This document shows, piece after piece, positions 23,028 to 32,092 of a DNA stretch of 45,264 bases. Both the position numbers and the translations under genes were made by a program. Below the pieces are notes generated by a model. It had not been told where the DNA came from. It did not search any database and saw nothing but the letters and a program-made list of their open reading frames with translations. Position 1 is the stretch's first letter; each line of letters starts with the position of its first letter. Source of the DNA: JBMNQS01 sp050944255. GTDB taxonomy: Bacteria > Bacillota > Clostridia > Christensenellales > Maliibacteriaceae. Where the stretch lies: NCBI GenBank assembly GCA_050944255.1, contig JBMNQS010000006.1, forward strand, positions 1 through 45,264, written 5' to 3'.

Positions 23028-23244
23028 CCTGCTTCCTGCAAAAGACAGTTAAGTACCGCATGATTTTAATGTACCCGATACGCCGTTATCTGCCGCGCGA
23101 AAGTTTGGCTCTATGCCCGGCAGATCAGCCGAAAGGATGCGTCTGAGAGTATCCGCATCCTCTGAAAAATAACGTGGCGGGCATGGTGTTACATGGAAAT
23201 TGAATGGAAGTGGTATTCCGCTAAAGAGAGGAGAACCCAACAGC

Positions 23245-24096
23245 ATGGTAGTACAGGGATTATTTGAAGGGCTGATCAACGGGTCCATACTCGCCCTCAT
23301 CGCAATGGGGGTTGCCCTTGTCTGGGGCGTTATGAATATCCTCAGCTTTTCTCAGGGTGAATTTTTGATGCTGGGCATGTTTGCATCCTTCTACCTGAAC
23401 AGACTCATTGGACTTGATCCGATTTTTTCAATGCCCGTCTCGGCATCCATACTTTTTGTCCTTGGATGGGTGGTCTATAAAACCATCATTGCCAAGGCAT
23501 TGAAGGGGCCCGTACTTTCCCAAAGGCTGATCACTTTTGCGCTGAGCATGGTGCTGGTCAACATGGCTCTGTTATTCTTCGGTTCCGAATTTAAAACCGT
23601 GCCCGACGTAGCCATCTCCGGCTCCATCGACTTAGGCTGGCTCATTATTGCCAAGCAGAAACTGGTGCCGCTGGTGCTTGCCCTGGTGGTAGCGGGCGGC
23701 ATGTTCAGCTTTTTGAAGTTTACACGGCTGGGCAAGGCCATCCAGGCAACGTCCATGGACCGAAGCGCCGCCGCCCTGGTGGGCATCGACACCGAAAAAT
23801 GTTACGCCTTCGCCTTTGCGCTGGCCAGCGCTGTGGCCGGAGCCGCCGGATGCGCCCTGACCTATTATTATTACCTGTATCCCAGTGTGGGCGCCAACTT
23901 CCAGCTGTGGGGCTTTATCGCCGTTGCCATGGGTGGATTCGGCAGCATTGCCGGCGCATTTTTAAGCGGCCTTATGATGGGCATTGCCGATACGATGACC
24001 GGCATCTTCGTCAATCCCGCCATCAAGTACCTTGGCGTATGCGTCGCGTTTTTGATTGTCGTGACCTTTAGGCCCAAAGGCATCTTTGGCAAATGA
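23245..24096 (+). CDS. Branched-chain-amino-acid-type ABC permease, LivH-like
   Basis: A 283-residue membrane protein with about eight helices. The family opening GLINGSILALIAMGVALVWGVMNILSFSQGEFLMLGMF is split by the usual short loops. SMDRSAAALVGID is the cytoplasmic EAA-like loop that contacts the ATPases, and FIAVAMGGFGSIAGAFLSG closes the transmembrane core. The start at 23245 follows GAGGAG. It forms the pore with the LivM-like partner. Confidence 0.92.
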   Translation: MVVQGLFEGLINGSILALIAMGVALVWGVMNILSFSQGEFLMLGMFASFYLNRLIGLDPIFSMPVSASILFVLGWVVYKTIIAKALKGPVLSQRLITFALSMVLVNMALLFFGSEFKTVPDVAISGSIDLGWLIIAKQKLVPLVLALVVAGGMFSFLKFTRLGKAIQATSMDRSAAALVGIDTEKCYAFAFALASAVAGAAGCALTYYYYLYPSVGANFQLWGFIAVAMGGFGSIAGAFLSGLMMGIADTMTGIFVNPAIKYLGVCVAFLIVVTFRPKGIFGK

Positions 24097-24106
24097 GGAG
24101 GAAACC

Positions 24107-25117
24107 ATGAAGAATTTGTTGAAGTCCGGTAAATGGGGTGCCAAAGCGGCAACCGGCGGCGCGATTGTCCTTTTTCTGATGCTTCTGCCGCACATCTTTA
24201 AGGGAGCGTTTCCCCACCATGTCATGACCATGATGTGTATCTGGGCCATTTTGGGACTGGGATGGAACTACATCGGCGGATACGCCGGCCAGGTGTCCAA
24301 CGGGCACGCGCTGTATTACGGCATCGGAGCGTATACCTGCGCGCTGAGCATGCAGTGGCTGCGGCTGTCCCCGTGGATTTCCATGTGGCTTGGCGTGGCC
24401 CTGTCGGCCGCCATCGCCGCCGTTATCGGAAAGCCCCTCCTCCGGTTCCGCGGGCCCATTTTCGCCATCGCGACCATGGCCATCGCCGAATGCGGGCGCA
24501 TCGCTTTTATCAACATCCGGGAAATCGGCGGAGCAACCGGCGTCTACTTTTACAATGTGAACCTGCCTGCCTTCGCCTCCATGCAGTTTCGCAACAGCTA
24601 TATGTATTACTATGTCTACCTGGCCTTTGCGGCGGGCGTCTTTCTTCTGACAAAGCTGCTGGATAAATCGAAGTTCTGCTACTACCTGCGTACCATACGC
24701 GGCAACGAGACCGCCGCCGAAAGCGTGGGGATCAACACCGGCAGGTACAAGATGCTGGCCTATATGCTCAGCGCCGCCATCGTCAGCCTCGCGGGCAGTT
24801 TATACGCCCAGTTCATGCTCTACATCGATCCCATGCAGCTTATGACGCTGAATATTTCCATGATGATCGTGCTCGTTGCGGTCATGGGCGGCATCGGCAC
24901 CGTCATAGGGCCCATCATCGGCGCCGTCGTCCTTACGTTTATCTCCGAATATACGCGGGTTTATCTGGGGAAATACGGCGGGCTTGATATGATCTTGTAC
25001 GGCGCGCTGGTGATCCTCATTGTTCTGTTCCTGCCCAAAGGCCTTATTTCCTTGAAAGATAAGTATGCCGACTGGAAAAGCAGGCAAAACGACAAGAGAA
25101 TGGAGGTGGCAAAGTGA
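24107..25117 (+). CDS. Branched-chain-amino-acid-type ABC permease, LivM-like
   Basis: A 336-residue membrane protein with around ten hydrophobic segments. It has the LivM opening YIGGYAGQVSNGHALYYGIG AYT and the EAA-like loop RGNETAAESVGINTGRYK. The start at 24107 is behind GAGGAGG. The last four bases overlap the GTG start of the LivG-like gene (GTGA), indicating coupled translation. The intact N-terminus contrasts with the truncated LivM of the second Liv cluster at 38-39 kb. Confidence 0.92.
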   Translation: MKNLLKSGKWGAKAATGGAIVLFLMLLPHIFKGAFPHHVMTMMCIWAILGLGWNYIGGYAGQVSNGHALYYGIGAYTCALSMQWLRLSPWISMWLGVALSAAIAAVIGKPLLRFRGPIFAIATMAIAECGRIAFINIREIGGATGVYFYNVNLPAFASMQFRNSYMYYYVYLAFAAGVFLLTKLLDKSKFCYYLRTIRGNETAAESVGINTGRYKMLAYMLSAAIVSLAGSLYAQFMLYIDPMQLMTLNISMMIVLVAVMGGIGTVIGPIIGAVVLTFISEYTRVYLGKYGGLDMILYGALVILIVLFLPKGLISLKDKYADWKSRQNDKRMEVAK

Positions 25118-25824
25118 GTTATATTCTGGAAGTTGAGGACGCCACCAAAAGATTCAGCGGCTTAATGGCCAACGAGGGGATCTGCTTCCATGTGGAAGAG
25201 GGCGAGATCGTGGGCATCGTGGGGCCAAACGGCGCGGGGAAAACCACACTGTTCAACTCGCTTTCCGGCGTGCACCGGGTCACCCGGGGCCGTATCCGGT
25301 TCCAGGGCGTGGACATCACCAAAAAACCGGCCCATGCCATCTGCAAAATGGGCATCGGACGCACGTTCCAGATCCCCCAGTCCATCGATGAGCTCACCGT
25401 TGCCGAAAATGTACTGGTAGGGGCGCTATGCCACCACAGCATGGACACCGCCAAGGATGCGGCGCGGGAAGTGATGCGGGAATGCGACATTGAATGGCTG
25501 GCAGGGCAGCCTGCGGGAACCCTGAACGTGGCGCAGAAGAAGCGATTGGAAATTGCCAGGGCGCTGGCCACCAATCCCAAGCTCCTGCTGCTTGACGAGA
25601 CCATGGCGGGCCTGACGGCCACCGAACGGGCCGAGTCCCTTTTCCTGATCCGCAAAATCAACGAGCGCGGCGTGGCCATCATCACCATTGAGCACAATAT
25701 GGACGTTGTCATGAATGTGTCAAAGCGCGTCGTGGTATTGGTCAGCGGCAAGGTGCTCACCATCGGCACACCGGCGGAGGTGACCAGCAACCCGCAGGTC
25801 ATCAGCGCCTACTTGGGAGGATAG
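25114..25824 (+). CDS. Branched-chain-amino-acid-type ABC ATPase, LivG-like
   Basis: A 236-residue ATPase: Walker A GPNGAGKTTLFN near residue 40, the LivG-specific RTFQIPQ segment, and Walker B LLLLDETMAGL. The signature is unusual: where LSxGxxR is expected the sequence reads AGTLNVAQKKRLEIARAL, so the C-loop Ser-Gly-Gly is replaced by Asn-Val-Ala. LivG-type subunits vary here (LSYGxQR), but this is further off and may slow hydrolysis. It starts at GTG, overlapping livM by 4 nt. Confidence 0.9.
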   Translation: MSYILEVEDATKRFSGLMANEGICFHVEEGEIVGIVGPNGAGKTTLFNSLSGVHRVTRGRIRFQGVDITKKPAHAICKMGIGRTFQIPQSIDELTVAENVLVGALCHHSMDTAKDAAREVMRECDIEWLAGQPAGTLNVAQKKRLEIARALATNPKLLLLDETMAGLTATERAESLFLIRKINERGVAIITIEHNMDVVMNVSKRVVVLVSGKVLTIGTPAEVTSNPQVISAYLGG

Positions 25825-25826
25825 CG

Positions 25827-26531
25827 ATGCTTAAAGTAAAACACTTGAAAACAGGATACGGCGGTGTGCCCATCGTACATGACGCGAGCCTGACGGTAAA
25901 GGAAGGCACCATCGTGGCCGTACTCGGCGGCAACGGATCGGGAAAAACCACGATGCTGCGGGCCATCACCGGCTCCATCCCCACCATGGCCGGCAGCATT
26001 GAGTTCAACGGCCGCTCCATTGTCGGGGAGAAACCCCACAATTTAGTGAAGCAGGGCATCTGCATGGTGCCCGAAGGCCGGCATCTGTTCGGCAAGATGT
26101 CCGTAAAGGACAATTTGCTCATGGGCGGGTACCTGACGCGGGACAAAAATGTTATCAACCGGCGGCTGGAAGAGATTTACGCACTGCTGCCGGTGGTAAA
26201 GGAACGGTCCAGGCAGATGGCCAGTACTCTTTCCGGCGGCGAACAGCAGATGGTGGCCATTGCCCGGGGACTGATGGGCAACCCCAGATTGCTGATTCTG
26301 GACGAGCCGTCCCTTGGGCTGATGCCCATACTGATTTGCGAGATATTCAACTTCATTAAAGCCATCAGGGACAACGGCACCACCGTCATCATGGTGGAGC
26401 AGAACGCCGTGGCGACCCTTGAAATGTGCGATTACGCCTATGTGATGCAAAACGGCGAAATGGTCATTGAAGGCACCGGCGACGAACTGCTGGCCAATGA
26501 AGAAGTCAAAAAAGCCTATCTTGGAGGATGA
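25827..26531 (+). CDS. Branched-chain-amino-acid-type ABC ATPase, LivF-like
   Basis: A 234-residue ATPase with Walker A GGNGSGKTTMLR, the LivF marker MVPEGRHLF, signature LSGGEQQM and Walker B LLILDEPSLGL. GGEQQM is characteristic of LivF. The start follows GGAGG, 2 nt after the LivG stop. Its own 3' end overlaps the ribosome site of the M29-like gene, tying import to the downstream enzymes. Confidence 0.93.
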   Translation: MLKVKHLKTGYGGVPIVHDASLTVKEGTIVAVLGGNGSGKTTMLRAITGSIPTMAGSIEFNGRSIVGEKPHNLVKQGICMVPEGRHLFGKMSVKDNLLMGGYLTRDKNVINRRLEEIYALLPVVKERSRQMASTLSGGEQQMVAIARGLMGNPRLLILDEPSLGLMPILICEIFNFIKAIRDNGTTVIMVEQNAVATLEMCDYAYVMQNGEMVIEGTGDELLANEEVKKAYLGG

Positions 26532-26533
26532 CG

Positions 26534-27496
26534 ATGAACGATAAGTACTATGCGTGCAAAGTGTTGCTGACCACGTGTTCCGACTGCAAGAAGGATGAAA
26601 ACCTCCTGTTTGTGACGGACCCTTTCAGTTATGAAGTGGCGCGGATGATGTGGGAGGCGGCGGCGGATTACCCCAATAAATCCATGATCGTGATGGATGA
26701 GCGGACCATGCACGGCCAGGACCCCAATCCGATGGTGGCGGCGGCCATGGCCAAAGCCGACGTGATTTTCGGCGCCACCAAATTTTCCCTGTTCCATACG
26801 CAGGCCCGGCGCGACGCGGTGGCCGGCGGAGCCCGCTTCGTGAACATGGTGGATTACCGCCTTTCCATGTTTGAGAGCGGCGGCCTGTTCGCCGATTTTG
26901 AAAAAGAGGGTGAAAAGTGCACCTATCTGGCCGATGCCATGATGGGCGATACCATCACCATCACCACCGAACGCGGCACCCATATCACCTCCAGCATCAA
27001 GGGCCGCAAGACGGTCCCGCAGTACGGCCGCAGCCTCAAGCGCGGGGATTCTTCCTCCCCGCCCGACATCGAGTGCGCCGTGTGCGCGGTGGAGGGAACG
27101 GCCAGTGGCGTGGCCTACATTGACGGCAGCATCCCCCATCCCGAATTGGGGCTGATCACCGATGAAATCAAGCTGGTAATTAAAGAAAGTAAAATCGTAT
27201 CCATTACCGGAGGGCCGCAGGCTGAGACCCTCTCCCGGATCATGCGGGATTTCAATGACGACAAGGTGTACTATATCGGAGAGCTGGGGGTCGGCCTGAA
27301 TTCCAAATGTTCGTTGAACGGGCTGATGCTGGAGGATGAAGGCTGCGCCCGCACCATGCACTTCGGCTGCGGAAGCAATACCGGCTTTTTCGGCACCATT
27401 GAATGTCCCATACATCTGGATCTGGTCTTCCGGGAGCCCACCATCGCCGTGGACGGTAAAATCATTGTGGAAAAGGGCGAGGTCGTGGGCCTGTAG
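26534..27496 (+). CDS. M29-like metalloenzyme (aminopeptidase T / NicX-related)
   Basis: A 320-residue protein related in pattern to COG2309, which holds M29 aminopeptidases and 2,5-dihydroxypyridine dioxygenase-like proteins. Conserved candidate ligands: Glu in VEGTASG, Glu in IGELGVGLN, His276 (HFGCGSN), His294 and Asp296 (IHLDLVF). The strand-rich middle TITTERGTHITSSIKGRK is also typical. It could hydrolyse a peptide or amide bond of the imported compound or open a ring. The data do not decide. The ATG at 26534 is preferred over 26528 because the latter leaves no space after GGAGG. It is translationally linked to the importer operon. Confidence 0.75.
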   Translation: MNDKYYACKVLLTTCSDCKKDENLLFVTDPFSYEVARMMWEAAADYPNKSMIVMDERTMHGQDPNPMVAAAMAKADVIFGATKFSLFHTQARRDAVAGGARFVNMVDYRLSMFESGGLFADFEKEGEKCTYLADAMMGDTITITTERGTHITSSIKGRKTVPQYGRSLKRGDSSSPPDIECAVCAVEGTASGVAYIDGSIPHPELGLITDEIKLVIKESKIVSITGGPQAETLSRIMRDFNDDKVYYIGELGVGLNSKCSLNGLMLEDEGCARTMHFGCGSNTGFFGTIECPIHLDLVFREPTIAVDGKIIVEKGEVVGL

Positions 27497-27575
27497 ATGG
27501 CCCGCTCAAGCGGCTACAGATAAAAGAAAGATGCCTTGATCCCCAGCTATTGATATCAAATAAGGAGATGCGAAG

Positions 27576-28853
27576 ATGAGCGAATACAAAGACGGCCTTT
27601 TGTTTTCAGAGGAACTGCAAAAAGAAGTCAAGGAAAAATTTTACTATGTGGACGAGGACCCCGACATCGGCAAACGCCTCTTTTTTGACAACGCGGGCGG
27701 CGCATTCAGGCTCAAGTCGGCCGTGAAGGCCTTCGCCGAAATAGACGCCATTCCCGACTGCCCCGAGCGCATCCATAAAATGGCGCTGAAGCTGCAGAAA
27801 ATCCAGGAGGAGGGCACCCGTGACGCCCGCATTATTTTCAACGCGAAAAGCGGCGCCATCCTCACGCATCTGACGGCTTCCCAGGCCATATTCGCCATGG
27901 TGCAGGCCGTGGCGGAAAATATCCCCGGCACAAACATCGTCACCTCGGTGCTGGAGCATCCCTCCGCATTTGACGCCACCCAATATTACGCCGACAAGAC
28001 CGGGTGCGCGCTGCGCGTCGCGCAGAGTAACCGGGAAACCGGCGGCGTGGATGTGGAATCCATCGTCAGCCTCATCGATAAGGACACCATGCTCTTAAGC
28101 TGCATGTTCGCCTCCAACATCACCGGCGCCATCTATGATATGCAGGAGATCGTCAGGCGGGCGCGGGAAGTCAAGCCCGATTTGTATATCATCTGCGACG
28201 CTGTGCAGCACGCCCCTCACGGCATCATCGATCTGGAGAAAATGCCGGTGGACGGCGTGAACTTTGCCCCGTATAAATTTTTCGGCTGCCGCGGCTCGGG
28301 CATCGGGTATGTATCCGACCGGCTGGCCAGGCTGCCGCACCACAAGCTGTCGGCAAAGCCCGACGACGAATGGGAGCTGGGAAGCCCGGCGCCCACCCAA
28401 TATGCGGTGATTACGGCCATCGTGGATTACGTATGTTGGCTGGGCGGCAAGTTTATAAAGAGCGACGACCGCCGCACCCTTTATGTGGAAGGCATGAACC
28501 GGATCAAACTGCAGGAGCGGGCGCTGATGGCCGCCATGCTGAACGGCGCCGGCGGCAAAGAAGGCCTGCGCGGCATGAAGAACGTCCGGGTGTTCCTGGA
28601 TTATCCCGACCTTTCCACCCGCGACTTCATCCTGGCCATGGGCTTTGACAACCTGGATTATACCCAGGCTGTGCGCGAGTATGAAAAGCGCAACGTCATC
28701 GTGTATGACCGTCTGGCCACCAGCCTGTATTCCAAACGCATGCTGGATTCCTTCGGCATGGACGGCGCCATCAGGGTATCCCCCCTGCATTGCAATGATG
28801 TGGCGGATATTGTAAAATTTCTTACAGTAACCGAAGAATTGGCCGCTCTCTGA
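27576..28853 (+). CDS. Class V aminotransferase-like PLP enzyme
   Basis: A 425-residue fold-type I PLP enzyme. FFDNAGGAF opens the domain, ICDAVQHAPHG supplies the cofactor-binding Asp and His, and FAPYKFFGCRGSG carries the PLP Lys (Lys234). The closest groups by eye are class V enzymes such as cysteine desulfurase-like and isopenicillin-N-epimerase-like proteins. No desulfurase Cys loop is evident, so transamination, beta-elimination or epimerisation of an amino substrate is more likely. It is preceded by AAGGAG. It lies between the M29-like gene and a GntR regulator. With alanine dehydrogenase in the same locus, a pyruvate-dependent transamination is an attractive hypothesis. Confidence 0.85.
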   Translation: MSEYKDGLLFSEELQKEVKEKFYYVDEDPDIGKRLFFDNAGGAFRLKSAVKAFAEIDAIPDCPERIHKMALKLQKIQEEGTRDARIIFNAKSGAILTHLTASQAIFAMVQAVAENIPGTNIVTSVLEHPSAFDATQYYADKTGCALRVAQSNRETGGVDVESIVSLIDKDTMLLSCMFASNITGAIYDMQEIVRRAREVKPDLYIICDAVQHAPHGIIDLEKMPVDGVNFAPYKFFGCRGSGIGYVSDRLARLPHHKLSAKPDDEWELGSPAPTQYAVITAIVDYVCWLGGKFIKSDDRRTLYVEGMNRIKLQERALMAAMLNGAGGKEGLRGMKNVRVFLDYPDLSTRDFILAMGFDNLDYTQAVREYEKRNVIVYDRLATSLYSKRMLDSFGMDGAIRVSPLHCNDVADIVKFLTVTEELAAL

Positions 28854-28911
28854 CGTCCCCGTGCAGGATTTCTTCCACTTATAACAATATACAGTAAGGA
28901 TGTGTCGCATC

Positions 28912-29574
28912 ATGGTGTCCCAAGGTTCCTCCGGCATTACCAATCTTACGCAGGCGGCCTATAAGATGCTCAAAGAACAGATCATCGAAGGCAAGCTGCG
29001 TCAGGGTTCGGTAGTCAGCATATCGGCTATCGCGCGCGATCTGAACATCAGCCGCACCCCCGTAACGTACGCCTGCCTGAAGCTGGAACACGATAAGCTG
29101 CTTACCATCGTTCCCAAGCAGGGCGTCATCATCAACTCCATCAGCGTCCTGGAGGCCAGGGAAATTTACGAGCTGCGCGCCGCGATAGAGTTTTATTCCG
29201 CCTGGCGCTGCTTCGCTTCCATCGCGCAGGAGACAAAGCAAAAGGCGCACGCTTCCTATGAACGCCAGGTGGCGTATCTCAACGCGGGGGATATCAAGGG
29301 CTTTATGAAGGAGGATATACACTTTCATAAGATTTTTCTGTCGGTGCTCAAAAATTCGGAGTTTCTCAATATCATCGAGAACATGACGGAAAAAGCCTAT
29401 CTGCTGGGCCTGGAGTCTCTGAAAAGCGCCCGGCGCCGGGATGAAAACCTTGTGGAGCACAAAAATATTCTTGATAGGATGGAAAACGGAGATAAAGTGG
29501 CTTTCGCGCAGGCCATTGAGACGAATATTCTCAATGGCCTTGCCAGCCTCACCAGGACGCTGTCTAAAACATGA
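28912..29574 (+). CDS. GntR-family regulator (FCD-type)
   Basis: A 220-residue regulator. The N-terminal winged helix AAYKMLKEQIIEGKLRQGSV and SAIARDLNISRTPVTYACLKL form the GntR domain. The C-terminal helical FCD domain (about 80-215) includes ELRAAIEFYSAWR, DIHFHKIFL and EHKNILDRM, in which Asp/His/His residues usually bind a metal and a carboxylate ligand. VTYACL replaces the usual VREAL in the recognition helix region, which is uncommon. The ATG at 28912 is preferred because AAGGATG lies upstream of it but nothing precedes 28900. It is likely the ligand sensor for the surrounding locus. Confidence 0.9.
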   Translation: MVSQGSSGITNLTQAAYKMLKEQIIEGKLRQGSVVSISAIARDLNISRTPVTYACLKLEHDKLLTIVPKQGVIINSISVLEAREIYELRAAIEFYSAWRCFASIAQETKQKAHASYERQVAYLNAGDIKGFMKEDIHFHKIFLSVLKNSEFLNIIENMTEKAYLLGLESLKSARRRDENLVEHKNILDRMENGDKVAFAQAIETNILNGLASLTRTLSKT

Positions 29575-29683
29575 GCGGCAGCAGGCCGGATTTTAAAAAG
29601 CCTTCCAAGAAAGGCGCGCTATCATGCAAAGTGGTTTAACCCGGAAAGCAGAAACTAAAACAACAAGTTGCGAGGATGAAAAA

Positions 29684-30640
29684 ATGCGTGTTCCCGATGT
29701 TGTATGCGTAGGCAATTCCGCGGTGGATGTGCCCTTGCGCCCCGTGGATGAAAGCATCTTCACCACCGACTCTTATCCCGTTGACCGAATCGTTCCCACC
29801 GTGGGCGGCAGCGGCACCAACGTCACCACCATACTGCGCCGCCTGGGCGTGTCCGCCAAGCTGATCACCATGCTGGGACAGGATATGCTGGGAGACTTTT
29901 TGGTGGAGCACTGCCGCCGCAACGGCGTGGACACCGCGGATATCGTGCGCAATAGCGATGTGGATACGCCGCTTAGCATCGGCCTGGTGCAGGAGGACGG
30001 CGAGCGGACCTTCGTGGTGAGCCGCGGCAGCAGCACCTTCCACTTCCATATCGATCATGTCAATCTCGCCGCATTAAAGGGCGCAAAAATACTTGCGGTT
30101 GCAAGCATTTTCATTATGCCGAAATTCGACGACGATGGTCTGACCCGTTTGTTTTCCGCCGCAAAAAGTGAGGGGCTCATCATCTGCGCCGACATGATGA
30201 AAAGCCGCACGGGACAGAGGATGGACGCCATAGAAAACGCGCTTTCATACATCGACTACTTCTTTGCCAATTATGACGAGGCGGCCTTTTTGACCGGCCT
30301 TGAAAGGAAAGAGGAAATCGCGGACAAACTACTTGGTACCGGGGCGGGGCACGTCATCATCAAAGAGGGTCGAAAAGGCTGCTATGTAAAAGGTCCGTAT
30401 ATAAGTGAAGTCTTTCCGGCCTATGTCAACGAAAATCCCGTGGATACCATCGGCGCAGGAGACAATTTCGCCGCCGGATTTATCGCCGGTTTACTGGACA
30501 ACCGCAGCATTGCGGACTGCGCCCGGTTTGCCAACGCCGCGGCGGCCATCTCGGTATCGGCGCCGGGTTCAACCGGCGGGGTGAAAGACAAACGGCAGGT
30601 TTTGGAGTTTATCCGCAACAACAGACAGGAGGCGTTATAA
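29684..30640 (+). CDS. PfkB-family carbohydrate kinase
   Basis: A 318-residue ribokinase-like enzyme. The N-terminal VVCVGNSAVDVPL and VGGSGTNVTTILRRLG bind the sugar. The C-terminal DTIGAGDNFAAGF carries the catalytic base Asp260 and the anion hole. PfkB enzymes phosphorylate sugars, nucleosides or sugar acids, and this one cannot be narrowed. The start at 29684 has GAGGA upstream. It overlaps alanine dehydrogenase by 1 nt (TAATG). Next to a Liv importer and an aminotransferase, a kinase suggests that the carbon skeleton left after deamination is a polyol or sugar-like molecule. Confidence 0.9.
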   Translation: MRVPDVVCVGNSAVDVPLRPVDESIFTTDSYPVDRIVPTVGGSGTNVTTILRRLGVSAKLITMLGQDMLGDFLVEHCRRNGVDTADIVRNSDVDTPLSIGLVQEDGERTFVVSRGSSTFHFHIDHVNLAALKGAKILAVASIFIMPKFDDDGLTRLFSAAKSEGLIICADMMKSRTGQRMDAIENALSYIDYFFANYDEAAFLTGLERKEEIADKLLGTGAGHVIIKEGRKGCYVKGPYISEVFPAYVNENPVDTIGAGDNFAAGFIAGLLDNRSIADCARFANAAAAISVSAPGSTGGVKDKRQVLEFIRNNRQEAL

Positions 30641-31758
30641 TGGTTATAGGATGCCCGAAGGAAATCAAACAGCAGGAGTACCGCGTGGGGCTTACGCCGG
30701 GCTGCGCCAAGGCGTACGCCGACCATGGGCACACGGTGCTGCTGCAAACCGGCGCCGGGGAAGGCGCCGGATTCACCGACGATGACTATAAAGCCGCGGG
30801 AGCCGTCATTGCGGATACGGCCAGACAGGTTTTTGAAGGCAGCGATATGATCATCAAGGTAAAGGAGCCCCTGCCGGAAGAATATGATCTTTTCAGGCAG
30901 GGGCAGATTCTGTACACGTACCTGCATCTGGCCGCCGATGAGCGCCTGACCAGAGCCATGCTGGATAAAAAGCTGAAGGCGGTGGCGTACGAAACCATCG
31001 AAACCGCGAACCGCCAGCTGCCCTGCCTGAAGCCCATGAGCGAGATCGCGGGCCGGCTGAGCGTACAGGAGGGCGCCAAATATCTGGAAAAGCCCTTTGG
31101 CGGCCGCGGGGTGCTGCTGGGCGGCATTCCCGGCGTGCAAAGCGGCAGGGTGACGATACTGGGCGCCGGCGTCGTGGGCATGAACGCCTGCAAAATAGCG
31201 GTGGGCATGGGGGCGCAGGTCACCATTCTCGATTTGAACCTGGAGCGTCTGGCCTACATTGACGATGTATTTTCCGGATACGTCACCACCCTCTACAGCA
31301 ACGAGCAGAATATCGCCGAATCCATAAAGCATGCCGATCTGGTGATCGGCGCGGTGCTGATCCCAGGTGCGGCCGCGCCCAAACTGATCCAGCGTGAGCA
31401 CCTTTCGTACATGCAGAAGAATGCCGTAATGGTGGACGTGGCGGTGGATCAGGGCGGCTGCTTTGCCACCACCCGCGCCACCACCCACCATGATCCGACC
31501 TTTGTCGTCGACGATGTGGTGCACTACTGCGTGGCCAACATGCCCGGCGCCGTACCGCGCACCTCCACCCTTGGCCTGACCAATACGACCCTGAAGTATG
31601 GCCTTCAGATAGCGGACAGAGGCGTGGAGAGCGCCTGCCTTGAAAACCCGGAGATCAAGAAAGGCTTGAACGCCTATCTGGGACATTGCACGTACAAGGC
31701 CGTTGCCGATACGTTCGGCATGGCCTATATCCCGGCGGAAGACGTCATAAAGCAGTGA
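30640..31758 (+). CDS. ald: Alanine dehydrogenase
   Basis: A 372-residue enzyme catalysing L-alanine + NAD+ + H2O = pyruvate + NH4+ + NADH. Family signs: IGCPKEIKQQEYRVGLTP at the N-terminus, catalytic Lys in IIKVKEP, catalytic His in YTYLHLAA, NAD loop ILGAGVVGMNACKIA, and Asp in VDVAVDQGG. The length is normal. It is coupled to the PfkB gene by TAATG. As in taurine:pyruvate transaminase pathways, an adjacent Ald can recycle alanine formed by a pyruvate-dependent aminotransferase, here possibly the class V enzyme, with net release of ammonia and NADH. That link is an inference. Confidence 0.95.
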   Translation: MVIGCPKEIKQQEYRVGLTPGCAKAYADHGHTVLLQTGAGEGAGFTDDDYKAAGAVIADTARQVFEGSDMIIKVKEPLPEEYDLFRQGQILYTYLHLAADERLTRAMLDKKLKAVAYETIETANRQLPCLKPMSEIAGRLSVQEGAKYLEKPFGGRGVLLGGIPGVQSGRVTILGAGVVGMNACKIAVGMGAQVTILDLNLERLAYIDDVFSGYVTTLYSNEQNIAESIKHADLVIGAVLIPGAAAPKLIQREHLSYMQKNAVMVDVAVDQGGCFATTRATTHHDPTFVVDDVVHYCVANMPGAVPRTSTLGLTNTTLKYGLQIADRGVESACLENPEIKKGLNAYLGHCTYKAVADTFGMAYIPAEDVIKQ

Positions 31759-32092
31759 GGCGGATTACCATACCGCGTTATTTGTAAATATAGCCGATAT
31801 GGCCTGATCGTATAAATCGAAAATGAAGCTCGACGGCTAGGAGCGCGGCTTCGTAAACGAATAAGCTGCCGGAGCAACTGGGATTACAAACCGCACGATA
31901 TGAAAAAGATGAATTTATACTGAATTTTGCGCCCTGTCATATGCCTGGCAGGGTGGCGTAACTGCCAATTTCAGCAGCGTCAGGATTCGCCGCTCACCAT
32001 CGGGCGGCATTTCGGCACGCCTTGACCTGCAAAGATATAATGGGATACACGAATAAACTTTTATAAAAAATTATCTGCATATTAAAGTGAAG
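31759..32092. other. Non-coding interval between convergent genes
   Basis: No gene is seen. CCCTGTCA-TATGCC-TGGCAGGG (31934-31955) forms an 8-bp hairpin with one G-U pair but no T-run. The sequence becomes AT-rich towards 32090. It could hold eroded gene remnants, but none is recognisable. Confidence 0.45.

Noticed and set aside
31860..31975. Riboswitch-like fold downstream of alanine dehydrogenase
   Set aside because: Only one 8-bp hairpin is evident, both flanking genes end here, and there is no downstream gene to control.
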